From contig CALLPU010000064.1 in NCBI GenBank assembly GCA_938016235.1, forward strand, positions 1 through 12,444: 12,444 nt of DNA. The letters are read 5' to 3'. Source of the stretch: an uncultured Granulosicoccus sp. (GTDB lineage: Bacteria > Pseudomonadota > Gammaproteobacteria > Granulosicoccales > Granulosicoccaceae). Positions within the stretch are counted from its first letter, which is position 1, and each line of letters begins with the position of its first letter. The notes under the pieces were generated by a model. It was not told where the DNA came from. It worked only from the letters and a program-made list of their open reading frames with translations, and made no database searches. A program made the position numbers and the translations under genes. Positions 1 through 7,650 of the stretch are shown here, piece after piece.

Positions 1-804
1 GTTCGTCGGGCCATGTCGTTGGCTATTAACCGATATGAAATAAACCAGGTGTTGTACTACGGCCTGGCTCGGGAAAGTGCTGATACCGTGTTGCCCGAAA
101 GTCCGCTGTTCAGGCCCGAATATGCTGCTGCCTGGACCGACTACGATCCGGAGCAGGCGAACCGGTTGCTGGATGAAGTGGGGCTTGATCAACGAGACGG
201 CAGTGGCAGACGGTTGCTGCCGGATGGACGGCAAGCCAACATCACGATCGAATCTGCCGGAGAACAGACGCTGGAGACTGACGTACTGGAGTTGATCACC
301 GATTATTTTCGCGATATCGGGATTGCCTTGTTTGTGCGTAGCTCGCAGCGTGATATTTTCCGTAGCCGGGTTACTGGCGGTGACGTACTGATGTCGGTCT
401 GGCAAGGGCTCGACAATGGACTGGCCTCGGCAGACATGTCGCCTTCGCGTCTGGCCCCTACCAGTGATGATCAGCTGCACTGGCCGGTGTGGGGCTTGTA
501 TTATATGTCTGCCAACTCGCAGGGTAAACCTGCGACGATGCCGGAGGTGCAACAGCTCTCAAAATTGCTGAACGACTGGATGTTAACCACCACCACAGAG
601 CAGCGGGCCGAGATCTGGCACAAGATGCTGGCCATTCATGCGGATCAGGTATTTTCGATAGGGACGGTCAACGGTGCTCTGCAACCCGTGGCAAGATCGT
701 CGCGACTCAGGAATATACCTGACGAGGCGGTGATTGGTTTCGAACCCACCAGTTATCTCGGTGTTTACATGCCGGATACCTTCTGGCTGGAAGAGAAGGG
801 TTAG
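1..804 (+). CDS. ABC transporter substrate-binding protein, family 5 (C-terminal part)
   Basis: The frame is open from the first base of the window, so the gene starts upstream and only about the last 268 residues are present. The visible start matches the conserved SBP_bac_5 stretch of the form RRAMSLAINRYEINQVLYYG, followed by the block in which the protein slots residues into 'A..LLDE.GL..RDG.G.RLLPDG'. The C-terminus reads LGVYMPDTFWLEEKG, a usual ending for these proteins. In this family the mature protein sits in the periplasm and delivers peptides, opines, nickel chelates or oligosaccharides to the DppBC-like permeases; both permeases follow directly here, two bases downstream. The substrate cannot be inferred from the fragment. 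The signal peptide would lie outside the window. Family assignment is firm; ligand is unknown. Confidence 0.9.
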   Translation, partial: VRRAMSLAINRYEINQVLYYGLARESADTVLPESPLFRPEYAAAWTDYDPEQANRLLDEVGLDQRDGSGRRLLPDGRQANITIESAGEQTLETDVLELITDYFRDIGIALFVRSSQRDIFRSRVTGGDVLMSVWQGLDNGLASADMSPSRLAPTSDDQLHWPVWGLYYMSANSQGKPATMPEVQQLSKLLNDWMLTTTTEQRAEIWHKMLAIHADQVFSIGTVNGALQPVARSSRLRNIPDEAVIGFEPTSYLGVYMPDTFWLEEKG

Positions 805-806
805 TC

Positions 807-1805
807 ATGCTGCGTTACATACTCTGGCGGGTCATTACCATGATCCCCACGTTGTTGATCATATCGGCACTGGTTTTCACTATCATCGAGTTGCCGCCTG
901 GCGACTACTTTGAAAGTCATGTGTCCGAACTTCGTGCCATGGGCGAGACAGCCGATCTCGCCGAGATCGAGTTGCTGAAAGAGCGCTACGGTTTCGACAA
1001 GCCCATGGTTGTTCGCTATTTTCATTGGCTGGGGGGAATGCTGGTAGGAGATTTTGGCTATTCCTTCGAATACCGATTACCGGTCAACGAGGTCGTCGGT
1101 GATCGAATCTGGCTAACCATCGTGGTCTCAGTGGTCACGATCGCCTTTACCTGGTTAATCGCGTTCCCCATAGGCATCTACTCTGCAACACACCAGTACA
1201 GCTGGGGTGACTATGGTCTGACGTTTGTCGGCATGATCGGCATCGCCGTACCCAATTTCATTCTTGCGCTGGTCATGATGTATCTGGCGAACATCTGGTT
1301 TGGCACGTCCATTGGCCACCTGATGGATCTGAAATACCTGAACCAGCCCATGTCCTGGGAGAAGTTCAAGTCCATCCTGGAGCACTTGTGGATTCCGGTG
1401 CTGATCATCGGTACCGCCGGCACCGCTGCCATGGTGCGTCGGTTGCGGGCCAATCTTCTGGATGAGCTGAAGAAGCAATACGTTGTGACAGCGCGCTCAA
1501 AGGGGTTGCACCCAACGCGTGTGCTGCTTAAATATCCACTGCGCATGTCGCTGAATTTTTTCATCTCGGATATCGGCTCTATCCTGCCTGCTGTCATATC
1601 CGGTGCAGAAGTTACCGCCATTGTATTATCTCTGGAAACCACAGGGCCCATGCTGATCCAGGCCTTGCAAAGTCAGGATATGTATCTGGCTGGTTCATTT
1701 CTGATGTTTCTGGCGTTCCTGACTGTCATCGGGGTGCTCGTGTCAGACATCGCTCTGGCTATTCTTGATCCTCGTATTCGCTTTGGCGCGGGGCGGCATC
1801 AATGA
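807..1805 (+). CDS. Dipeptide/oligopeptide ABC transporter permease, DppB-like
   Basis: Inner-membrane permease of 332 residues, close to the usual DppB/OppB length. A first membrane helix lies at about residues 8-28 (LWRVITMIPTLLIISALVF). It is followed by a periplasmic segment with the family block YGFDKPMVVRYFHWLGGMLV...GDFGYS (about 61-86) and then five further hydrophobic segments. The cytoplasmic EAA loop that contacts the ATPase is at about residues 225-246 (YVVTARSKGLHPTRVLLKYP). The start is supported by a Shine-Dalgarno sequence GAGAAGGG at 793-800, six bases before the ATG. The gene lies two bases after the binding-protein gene, and its end overlaps the next permease by four bases (ATGA), so the three are one operon. 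Substrate is unknown; peptide-like compounds are the default for the family. Confidence 0.93.
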   Translation: MLRYILWRVITMIPTLLIISALVFTIIELPPGDYFESHVSELRAMGETADLAEIELLKERYGFDKPMVVRYFHWLGGMLVGDFGYSFEYRLPVNEVVGDRIWLTIVVSVVTIAFTWLIAFPIGIYSATHQYSWGDYGLTFVGMIGIAVPNFILALVMMYLANIWFGTSIGHLMDLKYLNQPMSWEKFKSILEHLWIPVLIIGTAGTAAMVRRLRANLLDELKKQYVVTARSKGLHPTRVLLKYPLRMSLNFFISDIGSILPAVISGAEVTAIVLSLETTGPMLIQALQSQDMYLAGSFLMFLAFLTVIGVLVSDIALAILDPRIRFGAGRHQ

Positions 1806-2977
1806 GCTCACCGCTATCACGCCCGGGTGCACCGCTTGAACACTATGTGTCAGAGGCACCGTATGATCCCTACGATGTAGAGCGCGACAATGACATCGCA
1901 GGGCCGATGGCACACGCGTCTCAACTGAGGCTCATGTGGTGGTACTTCCGACAGCACCGGCTGGCGCTGGCGTCGGGGATCTTTCTCTTGCTGACGTACG
2001 GTTCCATCCTGTTCAGTGAGTTTCTGGCGCCCTACAATCTGCACACGCGTAACACCGACTTTATCTACGCACCGCCGGTCTCAGTCCATATTTTTCACGA
2101 AGGCCAACTGGTCGCACCGTTTGTGTACGGGCAGGAAATGTCACTGGACATGACCACGCTGCGGCGAAACTACACGGATGACACCAGCGATATTCAGACA
2201 CTGCGCTATTTCTGTCGCGGTGATTCCTACCGCTTCTGGAATCTGTTTGAAACGGATGTGCACCTGGTTTGTCCGGCACAAGGAGGGCAGCTGTTTCTGC
2301 TGGGGACAGATCGATTAGGCCGAGATGTTCTGTCACGAACCATCTACGGTGCGCGGATCTCGCTGACCATCGGTATTCTGGGCGTCACCATGAGCTTTCT
2401 GCTGGGCATCGTGATTGGTGGTATTGCCGGTTATCGCGGTGGTATCTTCGACATGATCGTGCAGCGCATGACAGAAGTGCTGCAATCGATTCCCAGCATC
2501 CCACTGTGGATGGCGCTTGCCACGATCATCCCACTCACGTGGAGCCCATTGCTGGTGTACGTGGGCATCACGGTCATACTGGGGCTGATTGACTGGACGG
2601 GGTTGGCCCGTGCCGTGCGCTCGAAGCTGCTGTCCTTGAGAGAGGAGGACTATGTCGTGGCTGCACAACTGCTGGGTGCCAACAGCAGCCGGATTATTCG
2701 CCGCCATCTCATTCCAGGCTTCATGTCGCACCTGATTGCCAGCGCGACTTTGATTGTGCCAGGCATGATTCTCGGTGAGACTGCGCTGAGCTTTCTGGGA
2801 ATAGGGCTGCGCCCACCCATTACCAGCTGGGGCATCCTGCTGACCGAGGCTCGCAGCATTAACATCATCGCCCTCTATCCCTGGCTGCTGTATCCCGTCG
2901 TTCCGGTTATTCTGGTGATACTGGCCTTCAATTTTCTCGGTGACGGTTTACGTGACGCCGCCGATCCCTACAAATGA
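1802..2977 (+). CDS. Dipeptide/oligopeptide ABC transporter permease, DppC-like, with periplasmic insertion
   Basis: Second permease subunit, 391 residues, about 90 longer than E. coli DppC/OppC. The extra length is a soluble cytoplasmic N-terminus (about 1-50) plus a periplasmic insertion (about 78-165) between the first membrane helix (about 52-74) and the conserved LGTDRLGRDVLSR block (167-179). The insertion carries YAPPVSVHIF and FVYG motifs, which I associate with a subfamily common in Proteobacteria. The EAA loop is at about 281-306 (EEDYVVAAQLLGANSSRIIR). It starts inside the stop of the DppB-like gene (ATGA at 1802-1805), implying translational coupling. No ATP-binding subunit follows. 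The ATPases must be upstream of the binding protein or elsewhere, since one or two ABC ATPases are required for function. Confidence 0.93.
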   Translation: MSSPLSRPGAPLEHYVSEAPYDPYDVERDNDIAGPMAHASQLRLMWWYFRQHRLALASGIFLLLTYGSILFSEFLAPYNLHTRNTDFIYAPPVSVHIFHEGQLVAPFVYGQEMSLDMTTLRRNYTDDTSDIQTLRYFCRGDSYRFWNLFETDVHLVCPAQGGQLFLLGTDRLGRDVLSRTIYGARISLTIGILGVTMSFLLGIVIGGIAGYRGGIFDMIVQRMTEVLQSIPSIPLWMALATIIPLTWSPLLVYVGITVILGLIDWTGLARAVRSKLLSLREEDYVVAAQLLGANSSRIIRRHLIPGFMSHLIASATLIVPGMILGETALSFLGIGLRPPITSWGILLTEARSINIIALYPWLLYPVVPVILVILAFNFLGDGLRDAADPYK

Positions 2978-3134
2978 TACGCGTGTGTACCGCTGCGCCG
3001 CAGCTGCTGGTCAACGGCTGCTCATCTTTTTACAAACGTGCCTCACAGACACACAGGCGTGTTGAAACTTTAGTGCGTCCAGCGCTTCAAAGCGGGCGAG
3101 AACCCTCTATGCGGAAATTGACAGGTTGGGTAAT
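2978..3134 (+). other. Intergenic gap between transporter operon and biosynthetic block
   Basis: This 157-base gap is the longest in the window. It contains two overlapping hairpins near its start (2992-3021), a T-tract at 3027-3031, and a 9-codon open frame at 3109-3138 just before the next gene. The best promoter-like pair I see is TGGTCA (3008-3013) with TACAAA (3031-3036), 17 bases apart and matching sigma70 consensus at 4 of 6 positions each, which is weak. TTGAAA at 3062-3067 has no convincing -10 partner. Whether the transporter and the downstream genes share a transcript cannot be settled by eye. Confidence 0.6.
3000..3031 (+). terminator. Possible weak terminator/attenuator hairpin
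   Basis: GCAGCTG (3000-3006) can pair with CGGCTGC (3015-3021), with one G-T wobble and an 8-base loop. TTTTT follows at 3027-3031, five bases past the stem. The stem is short and the T-tract is displaced, so this would be an inefficient terminator. GCAGC at 3000-3004 can instead pair with GCTGC at 2992-2996 (3-base loop), which would disrupt the terminator-like stem. It lies 22 bases after the stop of the DppC-like gene, a sensible place for a partial terminator. Confidence 0.3.
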
Positions 3135-3138
3135 GTGA
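3109..3138 (+). CDS. Possible 9-residue leader peptide (MRKLTGWVM)
   Basis: A minimal open frame starts at ATG 3109 and ends with TGA 3136-3138. The stop overlaps the preferred GTG start of the following glycosyltransferase as GTGA, the same coupling geometry used elsewhere in the cluster. It could act by translational coupling or reinitiation. There is no strong Shine-Dalgarno sequence, only GAG at 3098-3100. A frame this short arises easily by chance, so this is speculative. Confidence 0.15.
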   Translation: MRKLTGWVM

Positions 3139-4343
3139 GCCAATTGAACGGTGCACGAATTCTGATGTACAGCCACGACACGTTTGGCCTGGGTCATTTA
3201 CGTCGTTGTCGCACAATTGCACACGCACTGGTTGAGCACTACAGCGGGCTGAGCATACTGATTATTTCCGGGTCCGCTATTGCCGGTGCTTTTGATTTCA
3301 GGGCGCGCGTGGATTTTGTCAAGATTCCCAGCGTGATCAAATTGCGTAACGGAGAGTACACCTCGCTCGAACAGCACATCGATATTGGCGATACCATTCG
3401 AATGAGAGAGTCGATCATCCGGCACACGGCTGAGTCGTTCAAGCCGGATATCTTCATTGTGGATAAAGAGCCGATGGGGCTGCAGGGTGAAATCACCGAT
3501 ACGCTCGGTTATCTGAAATCCATTAATACAACCTTGATTCTGGGCTTGCGTGATGTCATGGACTCTCCGCGTCTGCTCTCTGCAGAGTGGAAGCGCAAGG
3601 AGTTGGTGCCAAAGATTGATGAGCACTATGATCACATCTGGGTGTATGGACCGGAGAATTTCTATGATCCACTCAGTGGTCTGAACATTCCTGACAGCAT
3701 TCGTGCACGTACCCGGTTCGTCGGCTTTCTCAAACGCCAGGCACTGCACAACGATTTGTCCGCACACAAACAGGACGGTGATTACATACTGGTGACCACG
3801 GGCGGTGGTGGCGACGGTGTGGCATTGATACGTGGTGTACTGGCGGCCTATGAGAATGAACCGGGTCTCGACCTGAAAACACTGGTTGTGCTGGGCCCTT
3901 ACATGCCGGGCAAGGAGCGTAGCGAATTCGTTCAGCGGGGTGAGAGAATAGCCAGCATCGAAATCATCGATTTCGACTCGCGGATGGAAGAGCTTATATA
4001 CAGTGCCAAAGCCGTTGTTTCCATGGGCGGCTACAACACGTTCTGCGAGATATTGTCATTTGACAAGCCGGCACTCATTATCCCCCGGACGACACCGCGC
4101 GAAGAGCAATTACTGCGCACGCAGCGCGCGGCCGAGTTGGGAATGGTTGATATGCTGCTACCGGAAGAAGCCGATGATCCCGTCAAGATGGCAAACGCAT
4201 TGAGGCTATTGCCTGGCCGTCCCAAACCGTCTGAGCGTGCTTCAGAGTTTGAACTTGATGGTCTGACCAATCTGTCCAGACTTATTGGTCGCATTTTCAG
4301 TGCAAGAACAGATAACCGCGAACGGATCAGTGTCGGTGCATAG
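3135..4343 (+). CDS. Glycosyltransferase, MurG-like / COG4671 family (first copy)
   Basis: Predicted cytoplasmic or membrane-associated sugar-nucleotide glycosyltransferase with a GT-B fold, about 402 residues. The N-terminal domain opens with ILMYSHDTFGLGHLRRCR; the glycine loop GLGHLRR is at about 18-24. The donor half starts near a TTGGGGDG loop (about 222-228). It carries the MurG-type C-terminal nucleotide-sugar signature VSMGGYNTFCEIL (about 295-307), followed by P(R)..EQ..R..RAAELG (about 317-337). MurG-superfamily enzymes usually use UDP-GlcNAc, but donor and acceptor here are unknown. I prefer GTG 3135, with AGG at 3123-3125 nine bases ahead; TTG 3126 in the same frame is an alternative adding three residues. 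This is the first gene of the block, and the following GT4 gene overlaps its 3' end. A clear paralogue lies at 5592-6752. Confidence 0.85.
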   Translation: MSQLNGARILMYSHDTFGLGHLRRCRTIAHALVEHYSGLSILIISGSAIAGAFDFRARVDFVKIPSVIKLRNGEYTSLEQHIDIGDTIRMRESIIRHTAESFKPDIFIVDKEPMGLQGEITDTLGYLKSINTTLILGLRDVMDSPRLLSAEWKRKELVPKIDEHYDHIWVYGPENFYDPLSGLNIPDSIRARTRFVGFLKRQALHNDLSAHKQDGDYILVTTGGGGDGVALIRGVLAAYENEPGLDLKTLVVLGPYMPGKERSEFVQRGERIASIEIIDFDSRMEELIYSAKAVVSMGGYNTFCEILSFDKPALIIPRTTPREEQLLRTQRAAELGMVDMLLPEEADDPVKMANALRLLPGRPKPSERASEFELDGLTNLSRLIGRIFSARTDNRERISVGA

Positions 4344-5592
4344 CCACGCACCCCGCGGTAAGCTTGTCGTTGTACTCAAAGGCTATCCGCGATTGTCTGA
4401 GACGTTTATTGCGCAGGAGTTGCACGGTCTTGAGCTGGCTGGAATGCAGCTTGAATTCGTATCGTTACGCTATCCAACAGACAAGCGAACGCATCCCGTG
4501 CACGATGATATTGCGGCCTCGGTGAACTACCTGCCCGAATACTTGCATGATTCACCACTGAAGGTCATGAAAGCGCTGTTTACCTGTGTGGGAATGCCGG
4601 GATTCAGGGTTGCTGTGCGGCATTTCCTGTCTGACCTGCGGCGCGACTTTACACGCAACCGTATACGCCGGTTTGGTCAGGCGGCTGTGCTGGCCAGCGG
4701 CTGGCCAGAAGATGGGCGTTGGCTGTACGCGCATTTCATTCATACCCCCGCATCGGTTGCGCGTTATGCCAGTGACTTGCTGATGTTGCCCTGGTCAGTG
4801 TCGGCACACGCCAAGGACATCTGGACCTCGCCAGATTGGGAGCTGACGGAGAAACTGGCCAGTGCACAGTGGGCGGTGACTTGCACAGGCTCAGGTCAAC
4901 AGCACTTGCAATCACTGGCCGACGATTCCTCACGGGTGCATTTGAGTTATCACGGTCTGAATCTGGACAGATTTCCTGAGCATGATCGGGCGACGTCGTC
5001 AAACGCGGGTCAGCAGCCGGATAACCCGGTAACGATTCTTAGTGTGGGTCGGGCAGTGAGCAAAAAGGGGTATGACACATTACTGCAAGCCTTGTCACTG
5101 TTACCCACTGACCTGCACTGGCAGTTTGTTCATATCGGCGCCGGTACTGAGCTTGAAAATCTTCAGCGGCAGGCAGCGCAGCTGGGTCTGAGCGACAAGA
5201 TTCAATGGCTGGGTGCGGTTGATCAGCAGGCCGTGCTGGCTCACTACCGCCAGGCAGATTTGTTCGTACTGGCGTGTCGGGTGGCCGATGATGGTGACCG
5301 GGATGGCCTGCCAAACGTCCTGGTTGAGGCGTCGAGTCAGGGGCTGACATGCGTCTCCACAAACGTATCGGCGATCCCTGAAATGATAACCAGTCATGAT
5401 AACGGATTGCTTGTTGATCCAGAAGATCCGCAGCAGCTTTCGGATGGCCTCGAACAGGCTATTCGCGAACCTGAGTTACGCCATGCCATGGGGCAGTCGG
5501 CGCAGATCAAGGTGCGCAGTTCCATGGACTATCGGAAAAGTGTGGATCAGCTGGTCGGCTTGTTTGCCGATCACTGGGTAAAGGCGCCGTGA
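4336..5592 (+). CDS. GT4-family glycosyltransferase (WcaL/AmsK-like)
   Basis: Retaining GT-B glycosyltransferase of about 418 residues. The N-terminus reads LVVVLKGYPRLSETFIAQEL, typical of colanic-acid and exopolysaccharide GT4 enzymes. A conserved SAHAKDIW acceptor-side motif lies at about 156-163, the SVGRAVSKKGYD phosphate-binding region at about 236-247, and DGLPNVLVEA at about 323-332. In the EX7E motif the first Glu is Asp (D-x7-E), a variant I regard as common in this subgroup. In-frame starts exist at TTG 4285, GTG 4300, GTG 4330 and GTG 4336. I chose 4336 because ACGGA (4322-4326) lies nine bases upstream and the overlap with the previous gene is then only eight bases. It lies between two COG4671 paralogues, suggesting sequential sugar additions to one acceptor. 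Donor and acceptor are unknown. Confidence 0.88.
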   Translation: MHSHAPRGKLVVVLKGYPRLSETFIAQELHGLELAGMQLEFVSLRYPTDKRTHPVHDDIAASVNYLPEYLHDSPLKVMKALFTCVGMPGFRVAVRHFLSDLRRDFTRNRIRRFGQAAVLASGWPEDGRWLYAHFIHTPASVARYASDLLMLPWSVSAHAKDIWTSPDWELTEKLASAQWAVTCTGSGQQHLQSLADDSSRVHLSYHGLNLDRFPEHDRATSSNAGQQPDNPVTILSVGRAVSKKGYDTLLQALSLLPTDLHWQFVHIGAGTELENLQRQAAQLGLSDKIQWLGAVDQQAVLAHYRQADLFVLACRVADDGDRDGLPNVLVEASSQGLTCVSTNVSAIPEMITSHDNGLLVDPEDPQQLSDGLEQAIREPELRHAMGQSAQIKVRSSMDYRKSVDQLVGLFADHWVKAP

Positions 5593-6752
5593 TGATTCCG
5601 GCTGCGCCGTTGCGGGCGCTGTTCTACGTGCAACATCTGCTGGGACTTGGACACCTCATGCGGGCCAGCCGAATAGCCGTTGCCTTGCAGCAAAACGGAT
5701 TTCACGTGTTACTGGTGACCGGCGGTGTCATAGAAGAGGGATATAAACTACCCGGCGTGGAGCATGTTGCCTTGCCTTCCATTGCGGTACGCGGCAGCGA
5801 TTTCAGTGTGCTGGTTGATCAGCATGACAAGCCGATTGATGAGCCGTTCCGGCAAGTTCGTGCTCAGCAATTGCTCGACGCGTATGCGCGTCATACACCC
5901 GATGTCGTGATCATCGAGGCTTACCCGTTTGGCCGCCGACAGATGCAATTTGAACTGTTGCCACTGATCGACGCGGTAGAATCAAGCCAGCCTCGACCTG
6001 CCCTGGTGTGTTCTGTGCGCGATGTGGTTCAGCGTCGCACCAAGCCTGGTCGCGATGCGCAAACCGCGGCCATCATCAAACAACATTTTGACAAGGTGCT
6101 GGTGCATGGCGATCCGGAGGTGGCTGCGTTGGCAGAGAGCTTTTCCGAGGCGGGAACAATTGCAGACCAGATTGTCTACACAGGTCTGGTGTCTGCGGCC
6201 CAACCGAGTGGTGATAGCCCGCATTATGATGTCGTGGTATCTGCCGGCGGCGGCGCTGTAGGATACCGGTTATTACACGATACGTTGGTAGCGGCAGCGC
6301 TATTGCCAGCTGCCTATACCTGGTGTGTGATTACGGGGCCTAATCTGCCAGAAACCCAATTTGAAAAACTGCTAGGCAACACTCCCGTTAACGTTACGCT
6401 GGAGAGGTTCCGCGATGATTTCATCGGGCTCCTGTCTGCCGCCTCATTGTCGGTATCTCAGGCCGGATACAACACGGTGAACGATGTCATGCAAGCAGGC
6501 TGTCGAACCATTCTGGTGCCTTACAGTGAACAGGGTGAAACCGAGCAAAGCGATCGAGCCAGGCGCCTGAGCTCGCTTGGCAGGGCACACGTCATTGAGG
6601 AAGATGCCTTGTCTGGATCTGTGCTGGCTGCCGCCATCACTGATGTCATGGCGCAAGCCGCGCCAGCAGCACTGCTGAGCTCGATAAACGGTGCCGAGAA
6701 TACGGCTGTTATTCTCAGGGACCTGGTGTCATCCGGTCACACGGCAACATGA
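5592..6752 (+). CDS. Glycosyltransferase, MurG-like / COG4671 family (second copy)
   Basis: Paralogue of the gene at 3135-4343, about 386 residues. It begins with LRALFYVQHLLGLGHLMRAS, the same GLGHL(M/R)R loop (about 18-24). It continues with VVSAGGGAVGYRLL at the start of the donor domain, and with VSQAGYNTVNDVMQAG followed by PYSEQGETEQSDRARRLSSLG, the MurG-type nucleotide-sugar site. ATG 5592 shares its A with the TGA of the GT4 gene (TGATG), and TAAAGG at 5579-5584 sits seven bases ahead; GTG 5589 in frame is also possible. The Q-rich donor segment differs from the first copy (EQ..RTQRAAELG), so the two may use different sugars or acceptors. Specificity is unknown. Confidence 0.85.
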   Translation: MIPAAPLRALFYVQHLLGLGHLMRASRIAVALQQNGFHVLLVTGGVIEEGYKLPGVEHVALPSIAVRGSDFSVLVDQHDKPIDEPFRQVRAQQLLDAYARHTPDVVIIEAYPFGRRQMQFELLPLIDAVESSQPRPALVCSVRDVVQRRTKPGRDAQTAAIIKQHFDKVLVHGDPEVAALAESFSEAGTIADQIVYTGLVSAAQPSGDSPHYDVVVSAGGGAVGYRLLHDTLVAAALLPAAYTWCVITGPNLPETQFEKLLGNTPVNVTLERFRDDFIGLLSAASLSVSQAGYNTVNDVMQAGCRTILVPYSEQGETEQSDRARRLSSLGRAHVIEEDALSGSVLAAAITDVMAQAAPAALLSSINGAENTAVILRDLVSSGHTAT

Positions 6753-6868
6753 GCACAAACTGCACAAGAGCCTGCGAGAGATCGATAGCCAGCCAGGCCA
6801 GTGACGGGGCCTGCTCGCGCAACGGGCACAGATCCGTTCACGCGGCAACCGGGTGTGTACAGTGTTGA
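6749..6868 (+). CDS. Candidate 39-residue cysteine-rich small protein
   Basis: This small frame fills the only sizeable gap inside the sugar block. Its ATG overlaps the stop of the second COG4671 gene (ATGA at 6749-6752). Its TGA (6866-6868) overlaps an in-frame TTG (6865) of the deacetylase. The peptide has five cysteines (residues 5, 9, 22, 36, 39), six serines and three threonines, few acidic residues, and ends GCVQC. That composition would suit a RiPP precursor or metal-binding peptide. Against it: no clear Shine-Dalgarno site, use of AGA and ATA codons that are scarcer in neighbouring genes, no recognisable leader motif, and a frame of this length easily occurs by chance. The deacetylase domain starts normally without it, so it is not a frameshifted N-terminus. 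Confidence 0.25.
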   Translation: MSTNCTRACERSIASQASDGACSRNGHRSVHAATGCVQC

Positions 6869-7650
6869 GTTCTGACAGTGGCTGGGTTGCACTTCATGAG
6901 GAACTCGATCAGTGGGCCTTGAAAGGAACACCGGCAACCCTGTGGTGGCGAGATGACGATGCCGTTGCGCCGGGGCAGAAGTTGGACAGGCTCATGAGCG
7001 CAACTTCTGCAACCGGTCTGTTGCTGGCAGTGATTCCTGCCCATGTTCAGCGCGCCCTGGTAGGCGCCACCGCCGATGTTGCCCATGTGTTCATTGCCCA
7101 GCACGGTTATGCCCATATCAATCATGCGCCGCGGGGACAGGGGCTGGGTGCCTGGGAATTGGGAATGCACCGAGGAGAGAGAGCCGTATTGCAGGATCTG
7201 GATCACGGGCGACAGGTGCTGGAACAGACTTTCGGCCGTACGTTTTTACCGGTGCTGGTGCCTCCCTGGAATCGTATTGATGCGCGATTGTTCGATGCGA
7301 TGGTTGCTCGGGGCTACCAGGCAGTATCGGCGTTCGGTGCACGAGTTACCGAGTCTCCCGTCCCAGGGCTCAGGCAGGTCAATGCGCACTGCGACCCCAT
7401 CCGCTGGAAGAGTGGTGCTCGATTTGCCGGTGAAACCAAGACGCTGACCCAATTGACTGATCACTTGCATGCCCGGCGAACCGGTAACGCTGATGCGCTG
7501 GAACCTACCGGGTTTTTAACGCATCATATCGATCTGGATGAGCAGGGCTGGCGATTCTGTGAACGCCTGGCCCTGTGCATTGCTGAGCATCCCGGGGCCG
7601 AGTGGTGCGCACCCGACTCTGTGTTTGCACCGTTGGACACGCTGCCATGA
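6853..7650 (+). CDS. Polysaccharide deacetylase-like protein (NodB homology)
   Basis: Predicted metal-dependent carbohydrate esterase-4-like deacetylase, 265 residues. The sequence keeps the core NodB-type motifs. WWRDDDA (31-37) supplies the catalytic base and metal-binding aspartates. HGYAHINH (84-91) contains the H-x3-H metal ligands. VLVPPWNR (134-141) is the substrate-groove Arg motif, and FLTHHID (221-227) corresponds to the late His motif. There is no signal peptide or membrane helix, so it probably acts in the cytoplasm on a small intermediate rather than on exported polymer. A plausible job, inferred from context, is removal of an N-acetyl group from a sugar installed by the upstream glycosyltransferases. 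The start is uncertain: GTG 6853, GTG 6862 and TTG 6865 are all in frame, and none has a good ribosome site. Its end overlaps the GNAT gene (ATGA). Confidence 0.82.
   Translation: MCTVLSSDSGWVALHEELDQWALKGTPATLWWRDDDAVAPGQKLDRLMSATSATGLLLAVIPAHVQRALVGATADVAHVFIAQHGYAHINHAPRGQGLGAWELGMHRGERAVLQDLDHGRQVLEQTFGRTFLPVLVPPWNRIDARLFDAMVARGYQAVSAFGARVTESPVPGLRQVNAHCDPIRWKSGARFAGETKTLTQLTDHLHARRTGNADALEPTGFLTHHIDLDEQGWRFCERLALCIAEHPGAEWCAPDSVFAPLDTLP

Noticed and set aside
4285..4335. Upstream in-frame start (TTG 4285) for the GT4 gene.
   Set aside because: It would overlap the previous gene by 59 bases and add residues with no family similarity. GTG 4336 has a suitable ribosome site and gives a normal N-terminus.
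7602..7646. Upstream in-frame start for the GNAT gene inside the deacetylase gene.
   Set aside because: The GNAT domain begins right after ATG 7647, which overlaps the deacetylase stop by four bases like other junctions here.
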